DNA of 64,000 nt from positions 1,694,001-1,758,000 of the forward strand of contig NZ_CP066059.1 in assembly GCF_016127915.1 (NCBI RefSeq), given 5' to 3'. Below, in pieces: positions 61,891 through 64,000 of this stretch (its first letter is position 1; each line of letters opens with the position of its first letter). The notes beneath the pieces were generated by a model, which saw only the letters and a program-made list of their open reading frames with translations, ran no database searches and was not told the origin of the DNA. The stretch comes from Streptococcus oralis. Lineage in GTDB: Bacteria; Bacillota; Bacilli; Lactobacillales; Streptococcaceae. Made by a program: the position numbers and the translations under genes.

Positions 61891-63578
61891 AGCGTTCTTC
61901 TCTCCTAGTCAGAATGGTTATTTCCATCTTTCTGGTCTTTCTCATTCTCCTAGCTGTGGTTGGGACTTTCTATTATCAATCTAGTTCATCAGCCATTGAG
62001 GCCACTATTGAGGGCAATAGCCAAACGACCATTAGCCAAACTAGTCACTTTATTCAGTCTTATATCAAAAAATTAGAAACCACCTCGACCAGTTTGACCC
62101 AGCAGAAGGATGTCTTAGCCTATGGTGAGAATCCTAACCAAGTCCAAGCCAAGGGAATCCGAGATCTGTTTTTGACGATCTTAAAGGCAGACCAGGACTT
62201 GAAAACGGTGGTACTGGTCACCAAATCCGGTCAGGTCATTTCTACAGATGACAGTGTGCAGATGAAAACTTCCTCAGATATGATGGCTGAGGATTGGTAC
62301 CAAAAGGCCATTCATCAGGGAGCTAAGCCAGTTTTAACCCCAGCTCGTAAATCAGATAGTCAGTGGGTTATTTCTGTCACTCAGGAACTTGTTGATGCAA
62401 AGGGAGCCAATCTTGGTGTGCTTCGTTTAGATATTTCCTACGAAACTCTGGAAGCCTATCTCAACCAACTTCAGTTGGGCCAGCAGGGCTTTGCCTTTAT
62501 CATCAATGAAAACCATGAATTTGTCTACCATCCTAAACGTACTGTCTATAGCTCAGCGAGCGAAATGGAGGCCATGAAACCCTATATTGAGACAGGACAG
62601 GGCTATACGCTGGATCATCAATCCTACGTCAGTCAGGAACAGATTGCAGGGACTGATTGGACGGTTATAGGCGTGTCTTCGCTGGAGAAGTTAGACCAGG
62701 TTCGGAGTCAGCTCTTGTGGACCTTGCTTGCTGCTAGTGCCTTATCTCTTCTTGCCTGTCTCTGCTTGGTGTGGTTCAGTCTCAAACGCTGGATTGCCCC
62801 TTTGAAGGACCTAAGAGAAACCATGCTGGAAATTGCTTCTGGTACACAAAATTTTCGTGCTAAGGAAACTGGTGCCTATGAACTGAGAGAAGTGACTCGC
62901 CAGTTCAATGCCATGCTGGATCAGATTGATCAGCTGATGGCAGATGTGCGCAGGCAGGAAGAAGCGACCCGGCAGTATGAACTTCAAGCCTTGTCAAGCC
63001 AGATTAACCCCCATTTCCTCTACAATACTTTGGATACTATCATCTGGATGGCTGAATTTCAGGATAGTCAGCGAGTGGTTCAGGTGACCAAGTCTTTGGC
63101 AACCTATTTCCGCTTGGCGCTCAATCAAGGAAAGGATTTGATTTCTCTTTCTGATGAAATCAATCATGTCCGCCAGTATCTCTTTATTCAGAAACAACGC
63201 TATGGTGATAAGCTGGAGTATGAGATTGATGAAGATCCTGCTTTTGGTAACCTAGTCTTGCCCAAGCTGGTGTTACAACCTCTTGTAGAAAATGCTCTTT
63301 ACCATGGCATTAAGGAGAAGGAAGGTCAGGGCCATATTAAAGTCTCTGTTCAGAAAAATGATACAGGGCTTGTCATCCGCATTGAGGATGATGGTGTTGG
63401 TTTCCAAGCTGCTGGCGATAGTAGTCAAAGTCAGCTCAAACGTGGGGGAGTTGGCCTTCAAAATGTCGACCAACGACTCAAACTTCATTTTGGAGACAAT
63501 TACCAGATGAAGATCAATTCTGTACCCTCAAAAGGGACGATAGTTGAAATATACATCAATAAAATTGAAACAAGTTAA
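61887..63578 (+). CDS. Sensor histidine kinase, LytS/YesM type
   Basis: A 563-residue sensor kinase. Helix 1 (about 9-30), an extracellular Cache-like domain (35-272), helix 2 (about 276-298), HAMP (299-352), and the His_kinase domain with phosphoacceptor H376 in SSQINPHFLYNTLD, followed by an HATPase (LVENALYHGI, and EDDGVGF). It is the partner of the regulator that it overlaps (ATGA). Cache domains bind small ligands; YesM-type systems often respond to sugars. It corresponds to HK09 (ZmpS) by location. Confidence 0.9.
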   Translation: MKRSSLLVRMVISIFLVFLILLAVVGTFYYQSSSSAIEATIEGNSQTTISQTSHFIQSYIKKLETTSTSLTQQKDVLAYGENPNQVQAKGIRDLFLTILKADQDLKTVVLVTKSGQVISTDDSVQMKTSSDMMAEDWYQKAIHQGAKPVLTPARKSDSQWVISVTQELVDAKGANLGVLRLDISYETLEAYLNQLQLGQQGFAFIINENHEFVYHPKRTVYSSASEMEAMKPYIETGQGYTLDHQSYVSQEQIAGTDWTVIGVSSLEKLDQVRSQLLWTLLAASALSLLACLCLVWFSLKRWIAPLKDLRETMLEIASGTQNFRAKETGAYELREVTRQFNAMLDQIDQLMADVRRQEEATRQYELQALSSQINPHFLYNTLDTIIWMAEFQDSQRVVQVTKSLATYFRLALNQGKDLISLSDEINHVRQYLFIQKQRYGDKLEYEIDEDPAFGNLVLPKLVLQPLVENALYHGIKEKEGQGHIKVSVQKNDTGLVIRIEDDGVGFQAAGDSSQSQLKRGGVGLQNVDQRLKLHFGDNYQMKINSVPSKGTIVEIYINKIETS

Positions 63579-63608
63579 CTCCCAGTTCATTCTGGGAGTT
63601 TTACTTTT
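63577..63608 (+). terminator. Terminator of the two-component operon
   Basis: A 9-bp stem (63577-63585 with 63592-63600), 6-base loop, T-rich tail. The stem starts in the stop codon. Confidence 0.85.
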
Positions 63609-63687
63609 AAAATTCAGAATGATTAGTTGGCCTTGATAAAATCAGTAAAAAAAGATATGATAGATAATGACAAAAGAGGTATCAAGT

Positions 63688-64000
63688 ATGAAGGAAAAAG
63701 ACATTCAAAGAGCAACAAGCCAGATTGTAGAAGATGTATTAGAAAAGGCCAATTTAAAGCAAGGAGCTATCTTTGTTTTGGGCCTTTCTTCTAGTGAGGT
63801 GATAGGTGGTCAGATTGGCAAGGAATCCAGTCAAGAAATTGGGGAAATCATTGTGAAAACCATTCTAGCTATCCTAGAGGATAAAGGAATTCATCTAGCT
63901 GTTCAAGGTTGTGAACATGTCAATCGAGCTCTCGTTGTTGAACGTCAGGTGGCAGAGCAGTTTGGTTTGGAGATTGTTAGTGTCCTTCCTACACTTCATG
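63688..64000 (+). CDS. UPF0340 family protein, N-terminal part
   Basis: The gene starts at ATG 63688 and runs off the window; 104 codons are visible. [35 protein letters not shown] and [14 protein letters not shown] are the marks of the UPF0340 (DUF436) family, about 180 residues long in full, of unknown function. The ribosome binding site is GAGGT. Its place after the two-component genes agrees with pneumococcal gene order as I recall it. Confidence 0.9.
   Translation, partial: MKEKDIQRATSQIVEDVLEKANLKQGAIFVLGLSSSEVIGGQIGKESSQEIGEIIVKTILAILEDKGIHLAVQGCEHVNRALVVERQVAEQFGLEIVSVLPTLH

Noticed and set aside
1..64000. CRISPR arrays, tRNAs, insertion sequences and prophage genes
   Set aside because: No regularly spaced repeats, no tRNA-like cloverleaf sequences, and no transposase, integrase or phage structural genes were seen on either strand.

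Overview
The window is a chromosomal segment of a low-GC Gram-positive coccus, almost certainly a mitis-group Streptococcus. The evidence is the gene content and order: MurE of the L-lysine type, a Cof-HAD/cyclophilin fusion, AliB, CaxP and MntE, a CcdA-Etrx-MsrAB cluster, and the ZmpRS-like two-component pair followed by a UPF0340 gene. From memory, much of the order matches S. pneumoniae, but two blocks and several junctions differ, so a commensal relative (mitis/oralis type) is more likely than a pneumococcus. No tRNA, rRNA, CRISPR, phage or insertion sequence was seen.

Layout. 1-6400: end of glmM, a DUF1149 gene, a degV gene broken by a stop codon, then the overlapping run dapB-cca-ABC-F-membrane protein. 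6454-14341: manganese exporter mntE (minus strand), an AT-rich three-gene surface-glycan cassette (GT-C-like protein, acyltransferase, GtrB-like glycosyltransferase), then the manganese-riboswitch-controlled P-type ATPase caxP. 14446-22999: deformylase-like gene, membrane protein, yaaA, FMN reductase and MarR regulator, ypmB-like/aspartate aminotransferase, asnS, MFS transporter. 23135-24178: rpsF-ssb-rpsR. 25308-29807: a five-gene exopolysaccharide locus consisting of UDP-GlcNAc 2-epimerase, a membrane protein with a degenerate GGDEF-like domain, a 46-residue membrane microprotein, a processive GT2 synthase and a GH8 hydrolase. 29930-38944: Cof/PPIase, S1-domain cvfD-like gene, tRNA methyltransferase, GIY-YIG protein, ppaC, broken yrdB, csbD, murE, MurJ-like flippase. 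39147-43519: aliB, then two PLP enzymes of sulfur amino-acid metabolism behind a MET-box. 43612-53503: SNF2 helicase, murC, two related GNATs, mltG, greA, amino-acid permease. 53604-58509: GNAT, HAD, an HTH/membrane-protein pair, pncB-nadE, GNAT. 58673-64000: extracellular thiol-redox/methionine-sulfoxide repair cluster, two-component system, and the start of a UPF0340 gene.

Main points. The 25308-29807 locus looks like a complete synthase-dependent exopolysaccharide system, similar in parts list to Listeria pss and Bacillus ydaJKLMN. Its epimerase suggests an N-acetylmannosamine polymer, and its GGDEF-like domain has lost the signature motif. Three genes (yaaA, the ypmB-like gene and the trmN6-like gene) have strong promoters whose -10 box ends exactly six bases before the start codon, with no ribosome binding site, which indicates leaderless mRNAs. 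Two conserved genes (degV, yrdB) carry single in-frame stop codons. Cell-wall (glmM, murE, murC, mltG, MurJ-like), metal (mntE, caxP, Mn riboswitch, ppaC) and NAD salvage (pncB-nadE) functions are well represented.
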